Below are positions 17,193-24,569 of a stretch of 64,000 nucleotides of DNA, one piece after another. The notes beneath the pieces are model-generated. The model had not been told where the DNA came from. It was given only the letters and a program-made list of their open reading frames with translations, and did no database searches. Source of the stretch: Jatrophihabitans sp. GAS493. GTDB lineage: Bacteria > Actinomycetota > Actinomycetes > Mycobacteriales > Jatrophihabitantaceae. The stretch lies in contig NZ_LT907982.1 in assembly GCF_900230215.1 (NCBI RefSeq), positions 1,798,001 through 1,862,000 of the forward strand, in the 5' to 3' direction. Within the stretch, counting starts at the first letter, position 1, and every line of letters starts with the position of its first letter. Position numbers and translations under genes: made by a program.

Positions 17193-17855
17193 GTGGCCAC
17201 GATGACGTATCCATCCCATTGGGAAGCCGATGTGCTCACCGCGGACGGGGCCCGGGTGCACCTGCGCCCGATCACCGCCGCCGATGCCGATCGGCTGACC
17301 CGTTTTCACGCGACGCTATCGCTGCGGACCCGTTACCGGCGGTACTTCAACGCGATGCCGTATCTCTCCGAGCAGGCTCTCTTCAGATTCACCAACGTCG
17401 ACTACCACTATCGGGTCGCGCTCATCGTGCTGGTCGATGATGAGATCGTCGCCGTCGGTCGCTATGAGGGCGCGGCGGGGTCGGCCGAGGCGGAGGTGGC
17501 GTTCGTTGTCGCCGACGCCTATCAGGGCCACGGCCTCGGATCGGTCCTGCTGGACCATCTCGCGGCGGCGGCGCTGGAGTGCGGAATCACCCGTTTCACC
17601 GCCACCGTTCTGGCCGATAATCACGGAATGCTCCGGGTCTTCACCGACGCCGGATATCAGGTCAGCAGCCGTTTCCGGGGCGGGGAGGTCGATCTCTGGT
17701 TCGAGATCGCCGACACTCAGCGGATCGTGGCGGTCCGGGCCGATAGAGCGGCCCGATCGGCTGGGCGCAGTCAGCTCACGCGCAGGCCGGACATGCCCCC
17801 GTCGACGGCGAGAATTGAGCCGGTGGTCGAGCCGGACAACGGGCTGGCCAGGTAG
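17193..17855 (+). CDS. GNAT N-acetyltransferase, likely partner of AcuC
   Basis: 220-residue acetyltransferase. It opens with VHLRPITAADADRL, then FHATLSLRTRYRRYF and FTNVDYHYRVALI, as in the GNAT domain of Pat-type protein lysine acetyltransferases, and carries the acetyl-CoA loop VADAYQGHGLGSVLL followed by NHGMLRVFTDAGY. The start could be GTG 17193 or ATG 17202. Its position directly behind acuC suggests reversible protein acetylation. The last 85 bp overlap the 3' end of a convergent SDR gene, and the C-terminal tail after ~residue 190 is Arg/Pro-rich, without recognisable fold. Confidence 0.88.
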   Translation: MATMTYPSHWEADVLTADGARVHLRPITAADADRLTRFHATLSLRTRYRRYFNAMPYLSEQALFRFTNVDYHYRVALIVLVDDEIVAVGRYEGAAGSAEAEVAFVVADAYQGHGLGSVLLDHLAAAALECGITRFTATVLADNHGMLRVFTDAGYQVSSRFRGGEVDLWFEIADTQRIVAVRADRAARSAGRSQLTRRPDMPPSTARIEPVVEPDNGLAR

Positions 17856-18526
17856 GCGATGGCGAAGGCGACCTCGTCCGCGGTGACCAGACGCCCCATC
17901 GGCTGGCGGGCGCGTAGCGCCGCCGCGGCGGCGGCCGCATCCTGCGCCTGCTCCAGGAGTCGTCCGACCCACGGGGTGTCGGCTGTGCCGGGGGCGACCG
18001 CGTTGACCCGGACTCCCTGCTTCACATGGTCGGCCGCCATGGCCAGCGTCAGCGACTGCACCGCTCCCTTGCTGGCCGAGTAGAGGGCCCGCTGCCCAAC
18101 CCCGACGTTGGCCACCACCGAAGCGGTGTTGACGATCGACGCGTGGGCTGACTGCACGAGAAGTGGCAGTGCCGTCCGGGTGATCCGGGCGATGCCGACG
18201 ACGTTCACGTTCAGTACCCGCAGCCACTCGTCGTCGTCGTTCGCGGCGACGTCCCCGGTGGCCCCGATACCGGCGTTGTTGATGAGGACGTCGAGCCGGC
18301 CGAGGTGTTCGGCGGCCAGGGCGACCGCCGCGGCCGACGATCCGGCGTTGGCCACGTCGCAGGGCACCTGGAAGATCGCTGCGGTCGAGTCGAATGCCGC
18401 CGTCGGGTAGGAGCGATCGAGCGAGGCCACTCGTGCGCCACGGTCACGCAGCAGTGCCGCGGTGGCCGCGCCGATGCCGCTGGCGCCGCCGGTGACGATT
18501 GCGGTCAGGCCGTCGAAGTCGTTCAT
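17771..18526 (-). CDS. SDR family oxidoreductase (sugar island)
   Basis: 251-residue classical SDR. NAD(P) motif TGGASGIG near residue 12, NNAG at ~88, catalytic Ser in NTASVVANVG, YSASKGAVQ with the Tyr/Lys pair, VNAVAPGTADTPW, and the terminal VDGGMSGL. The ATG at 18526 follows GGAG; a longer reading from 18559 is unlikely. It is the last gene of a minus-strand operon with a zinc dehydrogenase, FAH hydrolase, SMP-30 lactonase and IclR regulator. The likely role is oxidation of a sugar (first step) or of a 2-keto-3-deoxy sugar acid (later step). Confidence 0.9.
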   Translation of the reverse strand: MNDFDGLTAIVTGGASGIGAATAALLRDRGARVASLDRSYPTAAFDSTAAIFQVPCDVANAGSSAAAVALAAEHLGRLDVLINNAGIGATGDVAANDDDEWLRVLNVNVVGIARITRTALPLLVQSAHASIVNTASVVANVGVGQRALYSASKGAVQSLTLAMAADHVKQGVRVNAVAPGTADTPWVGRLLEQAQDAAAAAAALRARQPMGRLVTADEVAFAIAYLASPLSGSTTGSILAVDGGMSGLRVS

Positions 18527-18594
18527 CTCAACTGCACTCCATTCGTGGGTACTGCCCATGCCGGCGGGTCGGGCCGGCCTGATTCAGTTGCCGG

Positions 18595-19608
18595 TTACAA
18601 GCGGGGATCGATGTGAAGCTTGGGGCCATCGCCGGCCGAGTCCGGACGCCATCCGGAGAGGACGTCGCCGACCCGCTCCAGCCCGACGGTGGCGGCGATC
18701 AGCGGTCGTGGATCCACATCCGCGTTCGCGTAACGCTCGATGGTCTGGGCCAGACCCTGCGAAGCGGCCAGGATGCCGACCGCGGTGACATCCTTCAACG
18801 CCAGCGTCCGCGTGTCGATGAGACTCGGTGTGCCGGAGAGCCCGACGTAGACGATCCGCTTTCCGGGCTCCACCAGCTCTAGGGCGAGCGCCGGCAGCGC
18901 GGTTGCGTTGGAGGCGTCGACCACAGCGTCCCAAGGGGCTTCCGGTAGTTCGTGCTGGCCCCATACACCGGTAAAACCGAGCGATCGGCTGAACAGCTGG
19001 GCCTGCTCTGACCGACCCATGAGATGGACCTCCGCGCCGTCGGCCCGGGCGAAGGCGGCGACCAGCAGGCCGATCGTCCCGTTGCCGAGCACGAGGAGTC
19101 GATCACCTCGGCCGAGTCCGGCGCCCCACACCGAACGCAGCGCGTTGCCGCCCGGTTCGACCAATGCCCCAGCCGCGTCGTCGACGCTCTCCGGCAGGGC
19201 CAGCAGGGCACGGGCCGGCACCGCAAGCTGCTCGGCCAGCGCACCGGGGAAGCCGCCCCGGATACCGATCTCGAATCGCTCGGCACAGACGTTGTGCCGC
19301 CCAACTTGGCAGCGTGCGCAGTGCCCGCAGCCGATCATCGTGTCGCCGGTGACGCGTCGCCCGAGCCAGGACTCCTCGACGCCATCACCGACCGCGCTGA
19401 CCACGCCACACCACTCATGCCCCAGACGCATCGGATACTGCGCGTGCCCCTGCTGCAGGTAGGCCATCTCGCCGGTCCAGAATTCGACGTCGGTGCCACA
19501 GACACCGACCCGGTGCACATCGACGACCACTTCACCGGCCCCGGCGACCGGGTCGTCGACCTGCGCGACGCCGCCCTCCCGCGGGCCGGTGACGACGAAC
19601 GCTCTCAT
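18595..19608 (-). CDS. Zinc-dependent medium-chain alcohol/sugar dehydrogenase
   Basis: 337-residue MDR-superfamily dehydrogenase. Catalytic zinc ligands appear in GVCGTDVEF (Cys) and RLGHEWCGVV (His, Glu); the structural zinc site is CGHCARCQVGRHNVC, four cysteines; the nucleotide-binding segment is LLVLGNGTIGLLVAA, a variant of GxGxxG. Related enzymes include threonine/sorbitol dehydrogenases and L-sugar dehydrogenases. The ATG at 19608 is the last of four ATGAGAG repeats that join this gene to the FAH gene by successive ATGA overlaps. Probably oxidises an intermediate of the sugar-acid pathway. Confidence 0.92.
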   Translation of the reverse strand: MRAFVVTGPREGGVAQVDDPVAGAGEVVVDVHRVGVCGTDVEFWTGEMAYLQQGHAQYPMRLGHEWCGVVSAVGDGVEESWLGRRVTGDTMIGCGHCARCQVGRHNVCAERFEIGIRGGFPGALAEQLAVPARALLALPESVDDAAGALVEPGGNALRSVWGAGLGRGDRLLVLGNGTIGLLVAAFARADGAEVHLMGRSEQAQLFSRSLGFTGVWGQHELPEAPWDAVVDASNATALPALALELVEPGKRIVYVGLSGTPSLIDTRTLALKDVTAVGILAASQGLAQTIERYANADVDPRPLIAATVGLERVGDVLSGWRPDSAGDGPKLHIDPRL

Positions 19609-19650
19609 CCGCCGTCTCTCATCCGACGTCTCTCATCTGAATGCTCTCAT
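19606..19650 (-). repeat. Three 14-bp tandem units creating a chain of four ATGA stop/start overlaps
   Basis: Reading the minus strand, ATGs lie at 19650, 19636, 19622 and 19608, each opening ATGAGAG. The FAH gene stops with the TGA of the first ATGA. The three intervening ATGs open 5-codon ORFs (MRAFR, MRDVG, MRDGG), each ending in a TGA that overlaps the next ATG; the fourth ATG is the dehydrogenase start (MRAFVV). Unit 1 resembles the true start region, so the array probably arose by tandem duplication of it. Confidence 0.85.
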
Positions 19651-20504
19651 CGGGGGGCTACGACTGACTGCCGCTGGGTTCCGAGGGCGTCCATGCTCAG
19701 TTCCATCACGTCCCCGGTCTGCAGCCAGACCGGTGGGTTCATCCCGAGCCCCACGCCCGGAGGGGTGCCGGTGTTGATGAGGTCGCCCGGTTCCAACACC
19801 ATGAACTGGCTCAGATAGTGGACGATGAAGGTCGGGCTGAAGATCATCTGCTCGGTCGTGCCGGTCTGGCGGCGCTGCCCGTTGATGTCGAGGGTCATCC
19901 CGAGGTCGAGCACGTCGGCGATCTCATCCGGGGTGGCCAGCCATGGCCCGGCCGGGTTGAACGTCTCGCAGGACTTCCCCTTCGTCCACTGGCCACCCCG
20001 CTCGATCTGGAAGGCTCGCTCACTCACGTCGTTGACCAGCACGTAACCGGCGATCGCGTCGGCCGCCTCGGCTTCGTCGGCGAGGTAGCCGGCCCGTCTG
20101 CCGATGACGATGCCCAGTTCGATCTCCCAGTCCGGCTTGGTCGAGCCGCGCGGGATGCGGACGTCGTCATTCGGGCCGACCAGGGTGTTCGGTGACTTGG
20201 TGAAGAGGATCGGCTCGTCAGGAATTGCCTGCCCGGTCTCCAGGGCGTGATCGCGATAGTTGAGGCCGATACAGAGGATCTGGTGCGGTCGGGCAATCGG
20301 AGCGCCGATGCGCTCGCCGGCGAAACGAGTCACCTGACCGGCCGCCGTGCGCGCCGCGACGGCCGCGCGGAGATCGGCCATCCCGGCGGCGAAGAACGCC
20401 TCGTTGAAGTCACCAACGAGGTCGGAGACGTCGACATACTGCTCGTCGTTCAGCCGGACGATCGGCTTCTCGGCGCCGGGCTGGCCGATTCGCATTAAAT
20501 ACAT
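19647..20504 (-). CDS. Fumarylacetoacetate hydrolase family protein
   Basis: 285-residue FAH-superfamily enzyme, which cleaves or hydrates C-C bonds of 2,4-diketo acids using a divalent metal. Family marks are ILCIGLNYRDHALETG, EPILFTKSPNTLVGPND, the metal-binding Glu in DWEIELGIVIGR, and the C-terminal LINTGTPPGVGLGM. This length and these motifs fit the 2,4-diketo-3-deoxy-L-fuconate/rhamnonate hydrolases that release pyruvate and lactate in non-phosphorylative L-sugar pathways. The ATG (MYLMRIGQ) lies 8 nt after GGAGA. It ends in an ATGA overlap with the dehydrogenase junction repeat. A role in aromatic meta-cleavage is less likely given the neighbours. Confidence 0.9.
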   Translation of the reverse strand: MYLMRIGQPGAEKPIVRLNDEQYVDVSDLVGDFNEAFFAAGMADLRAAVAARTAAGQVTRFAGERIGAPIARPHQILCIGLNYRDHALETGQAIPDEPILFTKSPNTLVGPNDDVRIPRGSTKPDWEIELGIVIGRRAGYLADEAEAADAIAGYVLVNDVSERAFQIERGGQWTKGKSCETFNPAGPWLATPDEIADVLDLGMTLDINGQRRQTGTTEQMIFSPTFIVHYLSQFMVLEPGDLINTGTPPGVGLGMNPPVWLQTGDVMELSMDALGTQRQSVVAPR

Positions 20505-20548
20505 GGGGGATTCTCCGTGACTCGTGGGCGGGTTGTGAGGATTCGACG

Positions 20549-21466
20549 TTACTGGCCGGACCACTCGTGCACCGGCAATCCGGTGACACCGGGGCGTGCG
20601 CTGAAGATCCGACCGGAGTCGGGGTGGCGGTTCAGCTTGTCCTCGCTGAGTTGGTCGGACGCGGTGGTGATGAGCAGGGTGTCGAGCTCCGCCCCGACGA
20701 AGGCGACGCTTGAGGTGTTGGGCGCGTCGACCGCGATGGTGGCGATGTGATCGCCGGCGGCGGTGAACCCGCGGACCTCTCCGGCCCCCCAGATAGCGAT
20801 CCACAGGTTCCCTTCGGTGTCCAGGCACAGGCCGTCGGGGAGACCGTCATCGAACTGTAGAAAGGGCGCCCGGGGGCCGAACTCGCCGGTGGCCGCGTCG
20901 AATCCTCGCTTCCAGACCACCCCGGTGAGACTGTCGGCGCTGTAGAGCCACCCGTCGTCGGGCGTGAAGGCGAGGCCGTTGGCCAGCGCGAGATCGTCGT
21001 CGAGGTGGGTCAGGGTGCCGTCGGCTTCGACCACGACCAGCGACTCGTCCCGGGGACGGTCATCGCTGCCGACCGTGCCGACCGTGCCGACCGTGCCGAC
21101 CGTGCCGACCGTGCCGACCAGGAAGCGCCCGGTCGGGTCGCAGCCGCCGTCGTTGAGACGACTCTGCTTGCCCATCGGGATGATCTCGGTCGAGGCGGTG
21201 ACGGCCCCGTCGGTCGAGATCGTGTGCAGCCGGCGGTGGCCGGCGACCAGTAGCCGGCCGTCGGCGGCTGAGACCACCGCCCCGACCGTCTCGTCGACGG
21301 CGATCCGGTGCTCTTCGGTGAGAACGCCGCGGTCGAAGCGGCCGATGTGCACGGTGCCGGCGTTGATGTCGACCCAGAGCACGCGCTGACGCGCCGCGTC
21401 CCAGTACGGCCCCTCAGCCAGGCCGAAGACTTCGCAAGAGACGGGGGTCGAGGCGATATCGATCAT
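20549..21466 (-). CDS. SMP-30/gluconolactonase family lactonase
   Basis: 305-residue six-bladed beta-propeller lactonase. Family signatures are GLAEGPYWDAARQRVLWVDI (metal-binding Glu), RLNDGGCDPTGRF (Asn/Asp metal ligands), LALANGLAFTPDDGWLY and DGLPDGLCLDTEGNLW. It would hydrolyse a sugar-acid lactone (for example a fucono-, rhamnono- or gluconolactone) to the open acid. A GTV-GTV run of five perfect 9-bp repeats sits directly after GRFLVG, where relatives have only GT and a short loop. Its ATG shares one base with the IclR stop (TGATG), so both are co-translated. The FAH gene follows 44 bp downstream. Confidence 0.9.
   Translation of the reverse strand: MIDIASTPVSCEVFGLAEGPYWDAARQRVLWVDINAGTVHIGRFDRGVLTEEHRIAVDETVGAVVSAADGRLLVAGHRRLHTISTDGAVTASTEIIPMGKQSRLNDGGCDPTGRFLVGTVGTVGTVGTVGTVGSDDRPRDESLVVVEADGTLTHLDDDLALANGLAFTPDDGWLYSADSLTGVVWKRGFDAATGEFGPRAPFLQFDDGLPDGLCLDTEGNLWIAIWGAGEVRGFTAAGDHIATIAVDAPNTSSVAFVGAELDTLLITTASDQLSEDKLNRHPDSGRIFSARPGVTGLPVHEWSGQ
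21071..21115. repeat. 9-bp tandem repeat x5 inside the lactonase gene
   Basis: Five identical copies of GACCGTGCC (plus strand), with partial copies on both sides, encode repeated Gly-Thr-Val. The unit is a multiple of three, so slippage changes protein length without breaking the frame. Confidence 0.95.
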
Positions 21467-22266
21467 CAGGCGCTTGTCTGGTCGCGCGCACCCCGGCGCC
21501 CGACGATGGCGAGGATCGCTTCGAGGTCGCCCTCCAACTTGGCCAGCGGGGTCCGGTAGGTGAGGGCGCTGATGCTGATCGCTCCACTCGGTACGGTCGG
21601 CGAGCTGAGGAAGAGCGGCACGGCCAGGCAGTTCACTCCGGGCTCGTTCTCCTGATCGTCGGTGCTGTAGCCGCGGGCGCGGATCAACTCGAAGTCGGCC
21701 TGCAGTTCGGCGGTGGTGACCTTGGCCCGTGGGGTGCTGGCCGGCAGCGGTGCGGCGGCGACCCACTGGGCCACCGCTGACTCGTCGACCAGCAGGTAGG
21801 AGAGCAGCAGCTTGCCGACCGCCGTGCAGTGGGCGGGGTTTCGGCCGCCGATGATCGAGGTCAGCTTCACCGCGCCCGCGTTCGGCTCCACCTTGGAGCG
21901 ATAGACCACCGATCGCCCGTCCAGCACGGCATAGTGCGCGGTCTCGCCGTAGCGCTCGGCCAACTCCTCCAGGGTCGGTTGGACCCGCAGATGATCCGGC
22001 CGTGCCTCGTGATTGGCGAAGGCCAGGCGGATGAACTCGTCGCCCAGCTGGTAGTTCCCGCGTCCGTTCTGGGCCGCGAACCCGGCGCGACGCAGCGACC
22101 CGAGGGCGCGGTGCACGGTGGGTTTGGAGGAGTCGAGAGCGCGGGCGAGCTGGTCGAGCCCGACGCCGGCCGGGTGCCGGGCGAGCTCGGTCAGCACGGC
22201 GAGCACGCGATCGGAGCCGACCAGGGATGGTTCCCCTGACTGGCCTTTCGCCGTAGGCTCGGACAT
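21466..22266 (-). CDS. IclR family transcriptional regulator
   Basis: 266-residue regulator. The N-terminal winged helix-turn-helix (residues ~15-78) reads SDRVLAVLTELARHPAGVGL, DQLARALDSSKPTVHRALG and LRRAGFAAQNGRGNYQLGD; the effector-binding domain has NPAHCTAVGKLLLSYL and RARGYSTDDQENEPGVNCLAVP. It is the first gene of the minus-strand operon and divergent from the dehydratase operon, 51 bp away, so it probably controls both arms of the sugar-acid pathway in response to a pathway intermediate. Start ATG at 22266 gives MSEPTAKG. Confidence 0.92.
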   Translation of the reverse strand: MSEPTAKGQSGEPSLVGSDRVLAVLTELARHPAGVGLDQLARALDSSKPTVHRALGSLRRAGFAAQNGRGNYQLGDEFIRLAFANHEARPDHLRVQPTLEELAERYGETAHYAVLDGRSVVYRSKVEPNAGAVKLTSIIGGRNPAHCTAVGKLLLSYLLVDESAVAQWVAAAPLPASTPRAKVTTAELQADFELIRARGYSTDDQENEPGVNCLAVPLFLSSPTVPSGAISISALTYRTPLAKLEGDLEAILAIVGRRGARDQTSA

Positions 22267-22288
22267 AGTTCCAGAATATAGACCACCG

Positions 22289-22303
22289 TTCCGATAAGTG
22301 GAA
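22289..22303. promoter_or_regulatory. Candidate IclR operator between the divergent sugar-acid operons
   Basis: The inverted repeat TTCC-N7-GGAA, flanked by CCG on the left and CGG two bases out on the right, lies centrally in the 51-bp gap between iclR and the dehydratase gene. IclR proteins commonly bind short palindromes of this size in divergent promoters. Binding is inferred. Confidence 0.4.
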
Positions 22304-22317
22304 AGCGGTTCCCACCA

Positions 22318-24042
22318 GTGACTGACGAACGCGAGCAGCGAAGCTCGCAGTGGTACGCCGGTACCGATCGCAACGCCTACATCCACCGGGCGTGGATGCG
22401 CCGCGGCCTCCCCGCGCACGCCTTCGACGGCCGGCCGCACATCGCGATCGCCAACACCGCGTCCGACCTGACGCCCTGCAACTCCCACTTCGACGAGGTG
22501 GCCGAGAGCGTGAAGCAGGGCGTCTACGAGGCGGGTGGGATCCCGCTGAACCTCCCGGTCGTCTCGTTGGGGGAGACGCTGGTCCGTCCGACGGCGATGC
22601 TGTGGCGGAACATGGCGGCGATGGCGACGGAGGAGATGCTGCGGGCGAATCCGATCGACGGTGTGGTGCTCCTCGGTGGCTGTGACAAGACGATCCCGGC
22701 GCTGCTGATGGCCGCAGCGTCGGTCGATCTGCCCGCGGTGGTCATCCCGGGCGGGCCGATGCTCACGGGCACCTTCCGCGGGCAACCACTGGGCTGCGGG
22801 ACCGACGTCTGGCGGCTGTCGGAGGAGGTGCGCGCCGGAACCCTCTCGCCGGAGCAGTTCAGCAAGTCCGAGTCCTCGATGATCCGCAGCCGCGGCCACT
22901 GCAACACGATGGGCACCGCCTCCACGATGGGGCTGCTGGCCGAGGCTCTGGGGATGGTGCTGCCGGGGCTGGCCGGGACGCCGGCGGCCGACAGCCGGCT
23001 GCTGGAAGGCGCACACGAGACGGGGCGGCTGGCCGTCGAGATGGTCGCCGCCGGGCGCACCCCGTCCAGTGTGCTGTCGCGCGGTTCGTTTCTGAACGCC
23101 ATCGTGGCACTGGCCGCCATCGGTGGTTCGACCAACGCGGTGGTGCACCTGCTGGCGATCGCGGGGCGGCTGGGGATCGAGCTGAGTCAGGACGACTTCG
23201 ACCGCACCGGCGCCGACGTTCCGCTGCTGGTCGATCTGCAGCCGGCCGGACGCTTTCTGATGGAGGACTTCTTCCGCGCCGGTGGGCTGCACGCGGTACT
23301 GCGAGAGGTACAGGATCTCCTCGATCCCGCTGCCCTGAGCGTCACTGGCCAGCCCCTGGTCGACTACCTCGGGGCGGCCCAGATCTGGGACGCCGAGGTG
23401 ATCCGCCCCCGCGACCGCCCGTTGCAGCCCCGGGCCGGAATTGCCGTGCTCTACGGCAATCTGGCCCCGGACGGGGCGGTCATCAAGCCGGCCGCGGCCA
23501 CGCCCGAGCTGTTGCAGCACCGAGGACGAGCAATGGTCTTCGACTCGATCGAGGACCTGCACGCTCGCATCGACGACCCCGAGCTGGACGTGGACGCCGA
23601 CTCGGTGTTGATCCTGCGCGGCTGCGGCCCCAGGGGCTACCCGGGAATGCCCGAGGTGGCGAACCTGCCGCTGCCGACCAGACTGCTGCAGCAGGGAGTG
23701 CGCGACATGGTCCGCATCTGCGACGGACGGATGAGCGGCACCGCCTACGGCACAGTGGTGTTGCACGTGGCTCCGGAGGCCGCGGCCGGCGGTCCGCTCG
23801 CGCTGGTGCGGACGGGCGACATCGTCACCCTCGACGTTGCGGGGCGCCGCCTGGACATCGAGGTCGGAGCCGAAGAACTCGCCGCCCGCCAGGTCGATGC
23901 GCAGACCGCAGCCGCCTTCGCCCAGCCAAAGCGGGGCTGGGAGCGTCTCTATGTCCAGACCGTCCAGCAGGTCAACACCGGGGCCGACCTCGACTTCCTG
24001 ATCGGCTCCAGTGGCCCCGACGTGTCCCGCGAATCCCACTAG
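22318..24042 (+). CDS. IlvD/Edd-family sugar acid dehydratase
   Basis: 574-residue [Fe-S] dehydratase. Cysteines expected to bind the cluster are in SDLTPCNSHFDEV, LLGGCDKTIPA and RSRGHCNTMGTASTM; the GHCNTMG form, with CNSH, is typical of aldonic-acid dehydratases (arabinonate/xylonate type, [2Fe-2S]) and differs from the CGSCSGM of true IlvD at 33669. It would convert a sugar acid to the 2-keto-3-deoxy acid. Starts with GTG 51 bp from the divergent iclR. The next genes, UPF0303 and mannonate dehydratase-like, follow in the same direction after 20 bp and 3 bp, forming an operon. Confidence 0.9.
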   Translation: MTDEREQRSSQWYAGTDRNAYIHRAWMRRGLPAHAFDGRPHIAIANTASDLTPCNSHFDEVAESVKQGVYEAGGIPLNLPVVSLGETLVRPTAMLWRNMAAMATEEMLRANPIDGVVLLGGCDKTIPALLMAAASVDLPAVVIPGGPMLTGTFRGQPLGCGTDVWRLSEEVRAGTLSPEQFSKSESSMIRSRGHCNTMGTASTMGLLAEALGMVLPGLAGTPAADSRLLEGAHETGRLAVEMVAAGRTPSSVLSRGSFLNAIVALAAIGGSTNAVVHLLAIAGRLGIELSQDDFDRTGADVPLLVDLQPAGRFLMEDFFRAGGLHAVLREVQDLLDPAALSVTGQPLVDYLGAAQIWDAEVIRPRDRPLQPRAGIAVLYGNLAPDGAVIKPAAATPELLQHRGRAMVFDSIEDLHARIDDPELDVDADSVLILRGCGPRGYPGMPEVANLPLPTRLLQQGVRDMVRICDGRMSGTAYGTVVLHVAPEAAAGGPLALVRTGDIVTLDVAGRRLDIEVGAEELAARQVDAQTAAAFAQPKRGWERLYVQTVQQVNTGADLDFLIGSSGPDVSRESH

Positions 24043-24062
24043 AAAGACTGAGGAAGAGTCCC

Positions 24063-24566
24063 ATGGCGACCCCATCCAAAGCCAAGCCAGCCGATGAGGC
24101 GCTCGAGGTGCTGCTCGCTCAGGAGCAGCGACTGGTCTTCACGCATTTCGATCTGCAGACCGCTTGGGAACTCGGGTCGCTGCTGCGGGCCACCGCGGTC
24201 GAGGCCGGCCACCCGGTCGCGATCTCGATTCGCCGCAACGGGCAGACCCTCTTCCATTCGGGACTGCCCGGGTCGGCGGCCGACAACGACGGGTGGCTGC
24301 TGCGCAAGGCGGCCGTCGTCGAACGTTACGGGCACTCGTCCTACTACGTCGGCTGCAAGTTCCGGGCCTCCGGTGGGAACTTCGACACCGACTCGCGGCT
24401 GGACACCGCGCTCTTCGCCGCCCACGGTGGGGCGTTCCCGTTGATCCTGGCCGGGAGTGGCGTCATCGGAACGGTCGGCGTCTCCGGCCTGCCGCAGGTC
24501 GAGGATCATCGCTTCGTCATCACCAATCTCGAGCGCTATCTGCTCGACTCCGGGCAGCTGGTGTAG
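24063..24566 (+). CDS. UPF0303 (HbpS/GlcG-fold) heme-degrading domain protein
   Basis: 167-residue protein of the UPF0303 group within the GlcG/HbpS-like fold. It shows FTHFDLQTAWELGSLLRA, PVAISIRRNGQTLFHSGLPG, NDGWLLRKAAVVERYGHSSY and the glycine-rich end GSGVIGTVGVSGLPQVEDH. Members are often found next to sugar-acid or hydroxyacid catabolic genes, with unproven roles (small-molecule or heme binding). It follows the dehydratase by 20 bp with GAGGAAG before its ATG and is coupled to the next gene by a 3-bp gap. Function in this pathway is unknown. Confidence 0.85.
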   Translation: MATPSKAKPADEALEVLLAQEQRLVFTHFDLQTAWELGSLLRATAVEAGHPVAISIRRNGQTLFHSGLPGSAADNDGWLLRKAAVVERYGHSSYYVGCKFRASGGNFDTDSRLDTALFAAHGGAFPLILAGSGVIGTVGVSGLPQVEDHRFVITNLERYLLDSGQLV

Positions 24567-24569
24567 CGC

